A stretch of 64,000 nucleotides of DNA, from NCBI RefSeq assembly GCF_023094165.1, contig NZ_JALMDK010000015.1:62001-126000 (forward strand), in the 5' to 3' direction. The number at the start of each line of letters is the position of its first letter. Position 1 is the first letter of the stretch. Under the pieces are notes generated by a model. That model worked only from the letters and a program-made list of their open reading frames with translations. It was not told where the DNA came from and did not search any database. The translations under genes were made by a program, and so were the position numbers. The stretch comes from Crossiella sp. S99.2. Its GTDB lineage: Bacteria; Actinomycetota; Actinomycetes; Mycobacteriales; Pseudonocardiaceae. Shown here piece after piece: positions 41,727 through 50,676 of the stretch.

Positions 41727-42557
41727 TCAGGCGATGTCCCGCCGCTGCGCGACCAGCCTGCCCAGGCCGAGGAACAACGCGAGGTAGCCGAGGAACACCA
41801 GGCCGCTGACCCACCAGGACGGTTCGCTGGCGTCGGTGAAGGCGCGACCCATGCTGCGCATGCTGGTGCCGATGTTGTCCATGAACAGGTCCTGGCCCAC
41901 TCCGCTGACCAGGCCGTTGCCCACCGCGTTGGGCAGGAAGTTGCCGACCTCGCCCACGCCCTGGGCGCCCAGCAGGCCGCGGAGCAGCCGTTCCACCAGC
42001 GCGCCCAGCGGCACCACCAGCACGATCGCGATCTGGTTGCTCATCAGCGCGCCCAGGCCGACGCCCAGCACCGCCCACAGCACGTTGGCCAGCACCGAGA
42101 CCAGGCAGAGCACCAGCCAGGAGCCCAGGTTCGGGAAGTTGTCGATGTCCAGCGCCAGCAGCGCGCCGATCGAGCCGAACAGTACGATGACCACGCCGTA
42201 GAGCACGCCGAAACCACCGTAGGCGGCCAGCTTGGCCAGCAGCACCGAGGTGCGCGAGGGCGCGGTGAGGTAGGTGGTGGTGATCGTGCGGTGCTGGAAC
42301 TCCGCGGCCACCGCCAGTCCGCCGAAGATCGCGGTGAAGATGGTGCCGATGTTCACCCCGGTGGGGAAGACCAGCAGCGCCAGCGGCACGTTGATCTCGG
42401 TGTCCTGGACCTGCGAGGCCACGCTGGAGAGCAGCATGCCGAACGCGCTGCCGCCGAGGGTGACCAGCAGCGTGACCAGCGCCGCCGGGATCAGCAGCGC
42501 CCACCAGACGTTGGTGGTCAGGATCTTGCGCAGCTCGCTCTTGATCAGGGCGCCCAT
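41727..42557 (-). CDS. ABC-2 type transporter permease
   Basis: 276 aa with about six hydrophobic segments: a first helix around VWWALLIPAALVTLLVTLGG, a long extracellular loop (SSVASQVQDTEINV), FHRTITTTYLTAPSR as the conserved ABC-2 coupling region, and a final helix before the basic LVAQRRDIA end. Start ATG 42557 shares one base with the ATPase stop (TGATG), so the two are translationally coupled. Exports a lipid, drug or peptide, probably a self-resistance or envelope-stress exporter. Confidence 0.88.
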   Translation of the reverse strand: MGALIKSELRKILTTNVWWALLIPAALVTLLVTLGGSAFGMLLSSVASQVQDTEINVPLALLVFPTGVNIGTIFTAIFGGLAVAAEFQHRTITTTYLTAPSRTSVLLAKLAAYGGFGVLYGVVIVLFGSIGALLALDIDNFPNLGSWLVLCLVSVLANVLWAVLGVGLGALMSNQIAIVLVVPLGALVERLLRGLLGAQGVGEVGNFLPNAVGNGLVSGVGQDLFMDNIGTSMRSMGRAFTDASEPSWWVSGLVFLGYLALFLGLGRLVAQRRDIA

Positions 42558-43666
42558 CAGGCGTTACCTCCGTACTGGTTGCCCTGCTGACCGGGCTGTG
42601 GCGGATAACCGGGCTGCTGCGGCTGCTGATAACCCGGTTGGTACGCCTGTTCCTGCTGGTAGGCCTGTTCGTAGGAGGTCGGGGCGGGCAGGCCGCCGGA
42701 GGGCGGTCCCCAGCCACCGCCGGGCGGGGTCGGCGGTGGGTACTGGCCGGGCGCCGCCCCGGTGTACTGGGCGCTGGTGAGCTGGAAGAACAGCCGCTCC
42801 AGGTCGACCTGCTCCTCCTGCATGGCGTAGATGGCCACGCCCGCGGCCAGCGCCACGTCGGCGACCTGCTTGGTGTGCACGCCGGTGATGGCCAGCCTGC
42901 CGTCCTGGGTCGGCTCAATCATGGTGTGCCCGGCCGCCTGCAACGCCTCGACCAGCTTGTGCGGGTCGGCGGGCTGCACGATGACCCGGCTCTGCTGGGA
43001 CTGGCGCAGGGTGTCCAGGCCGCCGTTGTAGACGGTCCGGCCGCGGCTGATGATCACCACGTGGTCCACGGTCTGCTCGACCTCGGCCAGCAGGTGGCTG
43101 GAGACCAGCACGGTGCGGCCGCTGCGGGCGAAGGACTGCAGGAAGGTGCGCAGCCAGGCGATGCCCTCCGGGTCCAGCCCGTTGGCGGGCTCGTCCAGCA
43201 CCAGCACCTGCGGATCGCCCAGCAACGCGGTGGCCAGCGCCAGGCGCTGCCGCATGCCGAGGGAGAAGCTGCCGGCCCGCCGGTCGGCCGCGGCGGCCAG
43301 GCCGACCAGCTGGAGCACCTGGTCCACCCGCTCGTCCGGCACCATCAGCGCGGCGGCGTAGATCTTGAGGTGATTGCGCGCGGACCGGCCGGGATGGAAG
43401 CTCTGCGCCTCCAGCACCGAGCCGACCACCCGGCCCGGCGTGCCGAGCCGTTCGTAGGGCACCCCGTTGATGGTCGATTGCCCGCCGGTGGGCCGGACCA
43501 GGCCGAGCACCATGCGCAGGGTGGTCGTCTTGCCTGACCCGTTGGGGCCGAGGAAGCCGGTCACAGTGCCGGGTTCGACGATGAAGCTGAGGTCCTGCAC
43601 CGCGGTGATGTTCCCGAACTGCTTCGTCAGGTTCCCCACCACGATCCGGCCGCTGCCGTCGTGCAC
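42557..43666 (-). CDS. ABC transporter ATP-binding protein with Gln/Pro-rich tail
   Basis: 369 aa from GTG 43666, chosen because GGAGG lies five bases upstream. Walker A is GPNGSGKTTT, the signature FSLGMRQR, and Walker B LVLDEPANGLDPEG, with switch His in SSHLLAEVE. After about residue 300 the protein changes to a low-complexity tail rich in Pro, Gln, Gly and Tyr (YEQAYQQEQAYQPGYQQPQQ and similar). This is unusual for an ATPase and may be disordered or bind other proteins. Forms an exporter with the following permease. Confidence 0.9.
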   Translation of the reverse strand: MHDGSGRIVVGNLTKQFGNITAVQDLSFIVEPGTVTGFLGPNGSGKTTTLRMVLGLVRPTGGQSTINGVPYERLGTPGRVVGSVLEAQSFHPGRSARNHLKIYAAALMVPDERVDQVLQLVGLAAAADRRAGSFSLGMRQRLALATALLGDPQVLVLDEPANGLDPEGIAWLRTFLQSFARSGRTVLVSSHLLAEVEQTVDHVVIISRGRTVYNGGLDTLRQSQQSRVIVQPADPHKLVEALQAAGHTMIEPTQDGRLAITGVHTKQVADVALAAGVAIYAMQEEQVDLERLFFQLTSAQYTGAAPGQYPPPTPPGGGWGPPSGGLPAPTSYEQAYQQEQAYQPGYQQPQQPGYPPQPGQQGNQYGGNA

Positions 43667-43764
43667 GCGTTCCTCCAGGTGCCACGGGGTACGGCCGCAA
43701 TACTGCCGCATTGGTCGGCTCCGTGTAGGACAGTTGCCGACGTCGTGGCGCCTGGAGTGACGGG

Positions 43765-44649
43765 TTACACGGGCCGCTGCCGGATCCGGGGCAGCGTGGG
43801 CTCGCGTTCGACTACGGCCGCCCGGTGGATGCCGGGGTCGGTGGTCTCCAGCGGGGCAGGCCGTTCCGGGTCGAGGGTGGAGCTGAGCTGTTCGAGCAGT
43901 TCAGGATCGAGTTCGCTGGGCAGGGTGAGCCGGATCCGGGGGATCTCGGTGGTCACCTCGGCCGCGCCCTCGGCCGGGACCTCGGCCCGCGGCAGCGGCG
44001 TCTCGGCGGCGACGCGGGCGTCTGCCGTGACCACGCTGACCGCGCCGATCACCGGCGGCGCGAGCTGACCGGGCGGCAGGGTGCCGGTCACCGCCTGCGG
44101 GATGCGCACCGGCAGCACCGCGCCCGGGGGCAGGGTGCCAGTCAGCGGGGGCGTGGTCTCCGGCGTGATGGTGCCGGTGAACGGCGGGATCACCCCGGGC
44201 GGCATGGTGCCCTGGCGTTGCTGCGGCGGACCACCTGCCTGGGTGACCAGCGCGGCCAGCACGTCCGGCGGGATGGTGCTGCCCTGCGGCGGGTTCGGCA
44301 GTGCGGGCGGCACCGGCGGCACGGCGCGGGGGGCCTTGCGGCTGAACGGGTTCCGCTTGGCCATCCGGCGCTCCCGGTGCCCGGAGCCGTCGTTGATCAG
44401 GTGCTTGTGCGCGGTCAGCCACATCTGGCAGGGCCAGCGTCTGCCGCGGCCGAGGAACCCGCCGGGGCAGGCCTTGCAGCGGCCGTCCTCATCCGGCTGG
44501 TGCACGGTCAGCAGCAACCGCCAGCCCTCGGCCAGGCGCTGAAGCTCGGTGCGCGCCAGCGGCAGCAGCGAGTTGGCGTCGCCCTCCTCGGCCAGTTGGT
44601 CAAGCAGGGCGAGCCGGTCCAGCACCGCCTGGCGCAGCACGTCGTCCAT
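43765..44649 (-). CDS. hypothetical protein: zinc-knuckle-like N-terminus and Pro/Thr-rich tail
   Basis: 294 aa. Residues 1-100 are folded-looking and include a Cys cluster (CKACPGG...WPCQMW) with nearby His (LTAHKHLIND), a possible zinc site. Residues 110-215 are a Pro/Thr/Gly-rich linker with repeated (T/G)TxPPGxxxP units. The end is an acidic-basic helix region (LDPELLEQLSSTLDPER). Similar N-termini occur in actinomycete proteins of unknown function. It overlaps the end of the small upstream gene by 50 bases, so the two are probably coexpressed. Confidence 0.7.
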   Translation of the reverse strand: MDDVLRQAVLDRLALLDQLAEEGDANSLLPLARTELQRLAEGWRLLLTVHQPDEDGRCKACPGGFLGRGRRWPCQMWLTAHKHLINDGSGHRERRMAKRNPFSRKAPRAVPPVPPALPNPPQGSTIPPDVLAALVTQAGGPPQQRQGTMPPGVIPPFTGTITPETTPPLTGTLPPGAVLPVRIPQAVTGTLPPGQLAPPVIGAVSVVTADARVAAETPLPRAEVPAEGAAEVTTEIPRIRLTLPSELDPELLEQLSSTLDPERPAPLETTDPGIHRAAVVEREPTLPRIRQRPV

Positions 44650-44857
44650 CCTGGTCGTCTCCTCGTCTCGCGGGGGAGGACTCCGCCAGCGCGTCGTCCA
44701 GTGCCGCGTGCAGAGCCCGGGTCTGCGTGGCGGACAGGACGGCCGTCTCTCCCGGCGGTGTGATGAGTAACACTGAGTCTGGTTCGGCGAGCAGGGTCAC
44801 CGACCGCGCCCGTCCGAAGGGGTCATCGCATTCCACCCACCAGCGTGGTTCACCCAT
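44600..44857 (-). CDS. small hypothetical protein (85 aa)
   Basis: Starts at ATG 44857. MGEPRWWVECDDPFGRARSVTLLAEPDSVLLITPPGE gives a compact beta-rich pattern, followed by a helix (SATQTRALHAALDDALAES). This type of short protein, with a W-V-E-x-D-D-P-F-G start, is common in Pseudonocardiales next to the Cys-cluster protein encoded downstream. No function is known. The long same-strand overlap with the next gene suggests coupled translation, or that the last about 17 residues are less conserved. Confidence 0.65.
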   Translation of the reverse strand: MGEPRWWVECDDPFGRARSVTLLAEPDSVLLITPPGETAVLSATQTRALHAALDDALAESSPARRGDDQDGRRAAPGGAGPARPA

Positions 44858-45332
44858 GGGCGGTGGCCCGGCCCCGGGAGCACTCGGCTGACCTCAGCCG
44901 CAGCGGCGCGAGCAGCGGGTTGACCGCGTTCGGCGCACTGGGCATGGGCATGGAGGAGTAATCGGCCGGGCACGGGCTGTCATGGAGTGCTCACCAGCGA
45001 AATCACTCGCATGCCTGGCCCGTCACTCGATTGCCTGCACCTGGCCTCTTCTCGAGAGCAAAAAGTATTCGAGGGCCGGTCGTGGGCCGGGTGCCGGTCC
45101 GCGTAGACTGACGGAGGCGGCTCGCTCCCGGTGACCCCCAGGCCGGTTGAGCGGGTCGCCCCTTCTTGTCTGATCAACATTGCGTTGGTCGTTCTTTGCG
45201 CAATCCCACAACAGGGTGATCCCACGCGGACCCGTCCGGTTCGTTCCGTGTTCCTTATTTATCTCACTCGACAAGATTCTCAGTGTGCGAGTTAGATGGG
45301 TGGGGAGGGTGATCGTCCACTGGGAGGAAGTC
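44858..45332. other. 475-base non-coding region upstream of the glycosyltransferase cluster
   Basis: No credible gene on either strand. The right half (45160-45300) is noticeably less GC-rich (TTATTTATCTCACTCGACAAG and similar short stretches) and likely holds the promoter for the three glycosyltransferases. A clear -35/-10 pair could not be fixed. GGGAGG just before 45333 is the ribosome site. Confidence 0.55.
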
Positions 45333-46475
45333 ATGCGCGTCCTGTTCACCAGCTCGGCCGGCCTCGGCCACCTGTTCCCGATGATCTCCACCGCCTGGGC
45401 GTTACGAGCCGCCGGGCACGAAGTGCGGGTGGCCACCACCGGTCCCGCGGCCACCGCGGCGGCCAACGCCGGCCTCGCCGTGGTGGAGTCCTGTCCCGGT
45501 ATCGACTGGGAAGCCGAGATCCAGCGGATCATCCAGCAGAACTTCGGCACCGAGGGCATGGCCTCGCCGAAGCCCGGCGAGCCCCGGCCCGACTCGATGG
45601 CCGCCGCGGGTGTCATGTTCGCGCGGATGGCCGACATGGCCACCGACGAGACCGTCCGCCAGGCCGCGCTGTGGCAGCCGGACCTGGTGGTCTACGACCT
45701 GACCGACGCGACAGGCCCGATCGTGGCGGCCAAGCTGGGCATCCCCTGTGTGCAGCACGGCTTCGGCCTGACCGACGCGCGGGAGCTGTTCGACGGGATG
45801 CTGCCGCACCTCACCGACACCTTCACCCGCCTGGGCGTCGACGGCCTGGCCGAGAAGGCGAACGCGATCGACGTGGCCCCGCCCAGCCTGGAGGGCGAAC
45901 TCAAGGGCATCAGCACCCGGTACGTGCCCTACAACGGCGGCGCGGTGCTGCCGCAGTGGCTCTCCGGGGCGAAGGAACGCCCGCGGATCGTGATCACCAT
46001 GGGCACCGCGATGGCCACCCACGTCGGCCTCAACCCGTGGCGGGCCATCCTGGACGTGGCCGTCGACGCCGACGCCGAGCTGATCCTGGCCGCCGGGTCG
46101 ATGGACCTGTCCGAGCTGGGTGAGCTGCCCCCGCACGTGCGCACCATCGGCTACCTGCCGCTGGGCGCGCTGCTCGGGGTCTGCGACGCGCTGGTGCACC
46201 ACGGCGGCTCGGGCAGCACGCTCACCGCGGTCGACGCCGGGGTGACCCAGCTGATCGTGCCGCAGGGCGCGGACCAGTTCTACAACGCCGAGCGGATCGC
46301 CAAGCGCGGCGCGGGCCTGAGCGCCGAGCACGAGGGCGTCACCGCCGAGCAGATCCACCGCCTGCTGCACGACCAGGACATCAAGACCGCGGTGGCCGAG
46401 GTCAAGGCGGAGATGGCCGCGCAGCCGAGTCCGGCCGAACTGGTCCCGCACCTGGAAGCCATCGCGGGACACTGA
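45333..46475 (+). CDS. macrolide-type GT1 glycosyltransferase, paralogue 1
   Basis: 380 aa, GT-B fold. N-terminal acceptor half MRVLFTSSAGLGHLFPMISTAWALRAAGHEVRVAT has the His of the catalytic dyad region (GLGHLFP). The C-terminal donor half has VTMGT-type strand RIVITMGTAMATH and the sugar-nucleotide signature HHGGSGSTLTAVDAGVTQLIVPQGADQFYNAERI. The central YVPYNGGAVLPQWL box is typical of actinomycete enzymes that decorate polyketides or related aglycones with deoxysugars. First of three tandem paralogues. GGGAGG precedes ATG 45333. Confidence 0.9.
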   Translation: MRVLFTSSAGLGHLFPMISTAWALRAAGHEVRVATTGPAATAAANAGLAVVESCPGIDWEAEIQRIIQQNFGTEGMASPKPGEPRPDSMAAAGVMFARMADMATDETVRQAALWQPDLVVYDLTDATGPIVAAKLGIPCVQHGFGLTDARELFDGMLPHLTDTFTRLGVDGLAEKANAIDVAPPSLEGELKGISTRYVPYNGGAVLPQWLSGAKERPRIVITMGTAMATHVGLNPWRAILDVAVDADAELILAAGSMDLSELGELPPHVRTIGYLPLGALLGVCDALVHHGGSGSTLTAVDAGVTQLIVPQGADQFYNAERIAKRGAGLSAEHEGVTAEQIHRLLHDQDIKTAVAEVKAEMAAQPSPAELVPHLEAIAGH

Positions 46476-46549
46476 CCCCCTGAATGGTCCGGGTGGACGG
46501 CGAGCGGTGGGGCCGCCGTCCACCCGGATCCAGCACTGGGGAGTCGGAC

Positions 46550-47641
46550 ATGCGAGTTCTTGTGGTCAGCTCGATGGGCCTGGGGCACCTGTTCCCGATG
46601 GTGCCGACCCTCTGGGCGCTGCGCGCGGCCGGGCACGAGGTGCTGTTGCTCAGCACCGCGGCCGGCGCGGCGGCCGGGGCCAGGGCCGGGCTGCCGGTGG
46701 TCGAGGCCGCGCCCGGGGTGGATTGGGACGCCGAACTCACCCCGCCGCCCGGCGAAGTGGACCTGCTGACCAGGATCGCCCGTCGGTTCGCCCGGATGGC
46801 CGACCTGATGAGCGACGGCGCGGTGCGCCAGGCCGAGCACTGGCGGCCGGACCTGATCATCTACGAGTTGATCGACGCCACCGGCCCGCTGCTGGCCGCC
46901 AAATTCGGCATTCCCTGCGTGCACCACGGGTTCGGCATCACTTCGGTCGGCCCGCTGTTCGACCGGATCCGCGATTTCCTCGGCGACGCGCTGGACCGGC
47001 ACGGGGTCGCCGACCTGGCCGGCCCGGCCACCACGATCGACATCTCCCCGCCCAGCCTCGGCGGCGACTTCGGCGGCCTGCGTGCCCGGTACGTGCCCTA
47101 CAACGGTGGCGCGGTGCTGCCGGACTGGCTGGCGCAGCCGAGGGAACGGCCGCGGATCGTGGTCACCATGGGCACCGTGCTGACCCACCTCGACGACGAG
47201 CCGTGGCGGAGCATCCTGACCGCGGCCAAGGACAGCGGGGCCGAACTGCTGCTGGCCGCCGGGTCCATCGACCTGTCCGGGCTCGGCGAGCTGCCTCCGC
47301 ACACCCGGGTGATCGAGTACCTGCCACTGAGCGCGTTGCTGCCGGTCAGCGACGCGCTGGTGCACCACGGCGGTTCGGGCAGCACGCTCACCGCGCTGGC
47401 CTGCGGGGTGCCGCAGCTGGTGCTGCCGCAGGGCGCTGACCAGTTCTACAACGGCCAGCGGATCGCGGCCCGCGGCGCCGGGCTGACCGCCGAGCACGAA
47501 GGCGTCAGCGCCGGGCAGATCCACCGGCTGCTGCACGACGCGGACATCAGGACCGCGGTGACCGAGGTGCTGGCCGAGCTGGCCGCGATGCCGAGTCCGG
47601 CCGAACTGGTGCCGGCACTGGCGGCCATTGCTCAAACTTGA
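46550..47641 (+). CDS. macrolide-type GT1 glycosyltransferase, paralogue 2
   Basis: 363 aa from ATG 46550 (GGGGAG upstream). Same architecture as paralogue 1: MGLGHLFPMVPTLWALRAAGHEV, RYVPYNGGAVLPDWLAQ, VTMGTVLTHL, HHGGSGSTLTALACGVPQLVLPQGADQFYNGQRI. It is shorter in the acceptor half (a gap after PGVDWDAELTPPP, about 15 residues missing relative to paralogue 1), which could change acceptor choice. Gap to paralogue 1 is 74 bases. Confidence 0.9.
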   Translation: MRVLVVSSMGLGHLFPMVPTLWALRAAGHEVLLLSTAAGAAAGARAGLPVVEAAPGVDWDAELTPPPGEVDLLTRIARRFARMADLMSDGAVRQAEHWRPDLIIYELIDATGPLLAAKFGIPCVHHGFGITSVGPLFDRIRDFLGDALDRHGVADLAGPATTIDISPPSLGGDFGGLRARYVPYNGGAVLPDWLAQPRERPRIVVTMGTVLTHLDDEPWRSILTAAKDSGAELLLAAGSIDLSGLGELPPHTRVIEYLPLSALLPVSDALVHHGGSGSTLTALACGVPQLVLPQGADQFYNGQRIAARGAGLTAEHEGVSAGQIHRLLHDADIRTAVTEVLAELAAMPSPAELVPALAAIAQT

Positions 47642-47655
47642 GTAGGTTGGTGGAC

Positions 47656-48753
47656 ATGCGCGTTCTGCTCACCAGCACCCCCGGCCTCGGCCACCTGTTC
47701 CCGATGATCTCCACCGCCTGGGCGCTGCGGGCGGCCGGCCACGAGGTCCGGCTGGCCACCGCGGACTCCGCCGCCACCGCGGCCGCGAACGCGGGCCTGA
47801 CCGTGATCGACGCCGCGCCCGGCGTGGACCTCAAAGCCGCGCTGGGCCTGCGTTTCGACGCCCACACCAAGCCCGAACCCGGCGCCGAGCCGCCGAACCT
47901 GGTGGGCGAGGCCGGCCGGATGTTCGCCACCATGGGCGAGCTGATGCTGGCCGGAGCCCTGGCGCACGCCGAGCAGTGGCGGCCGGATCTGGTGGTCTAC
48001 GAGCTGTGCGACACCACCGGCCCGATCATCGCCGCCCGGCTCGGCATTCCCTGTGTGGCACACGGTTTCGGGTTCAGCGGCGGGCACGGCCTGATCGAGG
48101 AGATCCACCGGTACGTCACCGAGCCGCTGGCCACCCCGGAGACCGCGCTGGACCTGGCCCCGCCGAGCATGCACGGCGGACTGAAGGGGATCAGCACCCG
48201 GTACGTGCCCTACAACGGCGGCGCGGTGCTGCCGGACTGGCTGGCCCAGCCGAGGGAACGGCCGCGGATCCTGGTCACCATGGGCACCATCGACCAGGGC
48301 ACGGCCGAGCTGAGCCCGTGGCAGCGGATCCTGGACGCGGCCGAGGGCAGCGGCGCCGAACTGGTGCTGGCCGCCGGTCCGTGGGACCTGTCCGGGCTGG
48401 CGTTGCCGCCGCACGCCAGGGTGATCGGCTACCTGCCGCTGAACTCGCTGCTGGCCTACTGCGAGGCCGCGATCCACCACGGCGGTTCGGGCAGCACGCT
48501 GACCGCGCTGGTCGCCGGGATCCCGCAGCTGCTCTCGCCCTACGGCGCGGACCAGTTCATCAACGCCGACCTGGTGGTGCAGCGGGGTGTCGGCTACGCC
48601 GCGATGGGCGGGCAGGTGACCGCCGAGCAGATCCACGGGCTGCTGCACGAGGAGAAGCTGAAGGCCGCGGTGGCCGAGGTGCGGGCGGAGATCGCCGCCC
48701 AGCCGAGTCCGGCCGAACTGGTGCCGAACCTGGAGGTCATCGCGGGGCGCTGA
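47656..48753 (+). CDS. macrolide-type GT1 glycosyltransferase, paralogue 3
   Basis: 365 aa from ATG 47656, 14 bases after paralogue 2. GLGHLFPMISTAWALRAAGHEVRLAT is nearly identical to paralogue 1, while RYVPYNGGAVLPDWLAQPRE is identical to paralogue 2, so the three may exchange sequence. The donor motif is HHGGSGSTLTALVAGIPQLLSPYGADQFINADLV, with the usual Gln-Gly before Ala-Asp-Gln changed to Tyr-Gly. That may alter donor sugar choice. The last 17 bases overlap a convergent DUF202 gene. Confidence 0.9.
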   Translation: MRVLLTSTPGLGHLFPMISTAWALRAAGHEVRLATADSAATAAANAGLTVIDAAPGVDLKAALGLRFDAHTKPEPGAEPPNLVGEAGRMFATMGELMLAGALAHAEQWRPDLVVYELCDTTGPIIAARLGIPCVAHGFGFSGGHGLIEEIHRYVTEPLATPETALDLAPPSMHGGLKGISTRYVPYNGGAVLPDWLAQPRERPRILVTMGTIDQGTAELSPWQRILDAAEGSGAELVLAAGPWDLSGLALPPHARVIGYLPLNSLLAYCEAAIHHGGSGSTLTALVAGIPQLLSPYGADQFINADLVVQRGVGYAAMGGQVTAEQIHGLLHEEKLKAAVAEVRAEIAAQPSPAELVPNLEVIAGR

Positions 48754-49054
48754 GCACGTACAGCAGCGCGCCGAGCCCGAGCAGCCCGGCGAACAGGCTG
48801 GTCCACAGCGGCAGCCGCCCGTCCCACCGACTGGCCGAACCGGGCAGGTCGGCGCGGACGCGGCGGTACCGTCGCCGCAGGTCCAGGCTCACCAGCGCCG
48901 CCACCGGTCCGGCAACGAGCACGATCCCGGCGGCCAGCAACGGACTGCGGTGCGCGGCCAGCCGCAACAGCACCAGGGCCGCGCCGAGGAAGGCCAGCAG
49001 GGTGCGCCGCCAGGCCAGCACGGTCCGCTCGGGCTGCAGGCCGGGGTCGATCAC
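48737..49054 (-). CDS. DUF202 membrane protein
   Basis: 105 aa from GTG 49054. Starts with the DUF202 signature PERTVLAWRRTLLAFLGAALVLLRLA, then two more hydrophobic helices. Three membrane spans in total. Overlaps the stop of the other DUF202 gene by four bases, so the pair is one unit. Family function unknown (YidH-like). Confidence 0.85.
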   Translation of the reverse strand: MIDPGLQPERTVLAWRRTLLAFLGAALVLLRLAAHRSPLLAAGIVLVAGPVAALVSLDLRRRYRRVRADLPGSASRWDGRLPLWTSLFAGLLGLGALLYVLSAPR

Positions 49055-49410
49055 ACCAGCACCATGAGCACCGCGAGCAGTCCGGCCAGCACCAGCAGCG
49101 CGCCGAGCACCGGCAACAGGAACGGTCCCGGCAACGGTTGACCCAGCCGCATGGCGCGTTCGGCGGCGGCCCAGCGGAAGAACGCGGTGCCCGCGCACAA
49201 CACGCCCGCGAGCAGCAGCGACACCGCCAGCACGGCGCGCAGCGCGCCGTGCCCGGGATAGCCGAGCGCCTCCACCGCCACCCCGCCGGCCATCAGGCCG
49301 AGCGCGGTGCGGATCCAGGCCAGGAAGGTGCGCTCATTGGCCAGGGTGAACCGCGGATCAGGCTCGTCACCGGCGTCGTAGACGAAACCGGGCCAGCGTC
49401 GCGAGGTCAC
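49051..49410 (-). CDS. DUF202 / YidH-family membrane protein
   Basis: 119 aa from GTG 49410. DPRFTLANERTFLAWIRTALGLMAGGVAVEAL is the full YidH/DUF202 signature, followed by helices around AVLAVSLLLAGVLCAGTAFF and LPVLGALLVLAGLLAVLMVLV. First gene of a two-gene unit. Paired DUF202 genes are common in actinobacteria and may form a heteromeric membrane complex. Confidence 0.87.
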   Translation of the reverse strand: MTSRRWPGFVYDAGDEPDPRFTLANERTFLAWIRTALGLMAGGVAVEALGYPGHGALRAVLAVSLLLAGVLCAGTAFFRWAAAERAMRLGQPLPGPFLLPVLGALLVLAGLLAVLMVLV

Positions 49411-49522
49411 CGCAACACCCTAGAACGAGGTGTTCGGGCCCGCGGGGATGCGAGATGGTGAAGCTCGCCGCGCCGCCCGGGGGGCGGGGTGGCATTGCCG
49501 GGTGGGGCGCGAGGAGGGGAAG

Positions 49523-49563
49523 AGCCGGGCGGTGTGCCAGGGCAACGGGCACACCGCCCGGCT
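49523..49563. terminator. hairpin terminator after the serine protease gene
   Basis: Perfect 16-bp arms (AGCCGGGCGGTGTGCC and its complement) around a 9-base loop, 11 bases beyond the protease stop at 49574. Confidence 0.85.
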
Positions 49564-49573
49564 ACTGCTCAGC

Positions 49574-50443
49574 TCAGGCCTGGACCTGGGTGTAGAAGGT
49601 CTTGGCGTTGGCGTCGAACAGGGTGCCCCAGGTGGTGGTGCGCCGGTCGGAGCGGCTGTTGACCGCCCAGATCTGGTCGCTGGCGTTCAGCCAGGCGCCA
49701 CCGCTCTGGCCGCCGATGCCGTTGCAGGCCAGCGTCGCGTCAAAGGTCTGCACGCGGGCCTGACCACTGCAGTTGTAGCTCTGCTGACCGGTGTAGGGGG
49801 ACTCGGCCGGGTAGCCGTAGAGGGTGGACTGCTGGGCGCGCTTGTCGCTGAACACGATGCTCTTCGCGCCGACGGTGTCGGTCAGCGACTTGCCTGCCTG
49901 CGAGGCCACCGAGAAGGCCGCGTAGTCGTAGGCGAAGTCACGCTGCGAGCTGGAGGTCCACCGGGCCGGGATGTGCAGCTTGGTGGCCGGCCAGGTGCCG
50001 TACGGGCGGGCGTTGTTCAGGAACGCGGGCAGGAAGCTCACGTTCGCCGAGGTGTTGCCGCCGTACTGCAGGCAGTGCGCCGCGGTCCATACCAGGTTCT
50101 TGTTGGCCGCCACCACCGAGGTCGCCGAGCAGCTGGAGTTGCGGCCGCCGGTGGTGAACAGCAGCCTGCCCTGGCTGCGCATCTTCTCCGTGGTGTACGG
50201 GCCGGGCACCGGCTGGATGGTGGCCTGCGGCGCGGCGGCGGACAGGCCGCCGGTGCTGCTCATGTCCGGGCCGGGCATCGGCATCGGGTTGTTCACCGCG
50301 TCCTTGATCCGCTCCGGTGTCCAGTAGTCAGCGGTCTGCTGCGCGGACACCTCCTGAGTCGGACTGGCGGTGGCCGCGCCGACCGGGATCGCGGCCAGGG
50401 CGGCGGCGCAGGCGCCGAGTGCGAGCAAGCGGGTGAGCTTCAT
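49574..50443 (-). CDS. secreted trypsin-like serine peptidase
   Basis: 289 aa from ATG 50443. Sec signal peptide (MKLTRLLALGACAAALAAIPVGAATA), then a propeptide-like stretch of about 65 residues. The chymotrypsin-fold triad follows: His in LVWTAAHCL, Asp in RDFAYDYAAFSV, Ser in ACNGIGGQSGGAWL. Cys pairs near the His and Ser suggest disulfides. It belongs to the V8/glutamyl-endopeptidase-like actinomycete group. Two SSI-type inhibitors lie 5 kb away. Confidence 0.9.
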   Translation of the reverse strand: MKLTRLLALGACAAALAAIPVGAATASPTQEVSAQQTADYWTPERIKDAVNNPMPMPGPDMSSTGGLSAAAPQATIQPVPGPYTTEKMRSQGRLLFTTGGRNSSCSATSVVAANKNLVWTAAHCLQYGGNTSANVSFLPAFLNNARPYGTWPATKLHIPARWTSSSQRDFAYDYAAFSVASQAGKSLTDTVGAKSIVFSDKRAQQSTLYGYPAESPYTGQQSYNCSGQARVQTFDATLACNGIGGQSGGAWLNASDQIWAVNSRSDRRTTTWGTLFDANAKTFYTQVQA

Positions 50444-50593
50444 CGGGTGTTCCTTCCACCTCATGTGCAGGGGGCATGAGGACTCCGACGCTAGGAGCAG
50501 CACGTGGGCGGCAGGCAGGGTCCGTTCGGCGGGGGGCATTCAGTGAATGGACCCAAAAACCTGGTCAAAGGTCGGTGTATTCGCAGGTTGCTC

Positions 50594-50623
50594 TTGACTG
50601 GGTAACCTTTTCGTTCCTAGTTT
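50594..50623 (+). promoter_or_regulatory. candidate promoter of the GH95-like gene
   Basis: TTGACT (50594-50599) and TAGTTT (50618-50623) with an 18-base spacer, about 55 bases before the start codon. Matches the housekeeping sigma consensus only moderately. Confidence 0.35.
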
Positions 50624-50676
50624 CGACCGGATAGGTCGGATGAATGCGCTTACCCATCGCACAGAGGGGTGCTGGG

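Noticed and set aside
45333..48753. Antibiotic biosynthetic gene cluster around the glycosyltransferases
   Set aside because: No polyketide synthase, NRPS or deoxysugar biosynthesis genes within the window. Flanks are DUF202 and hypothetical proteins.
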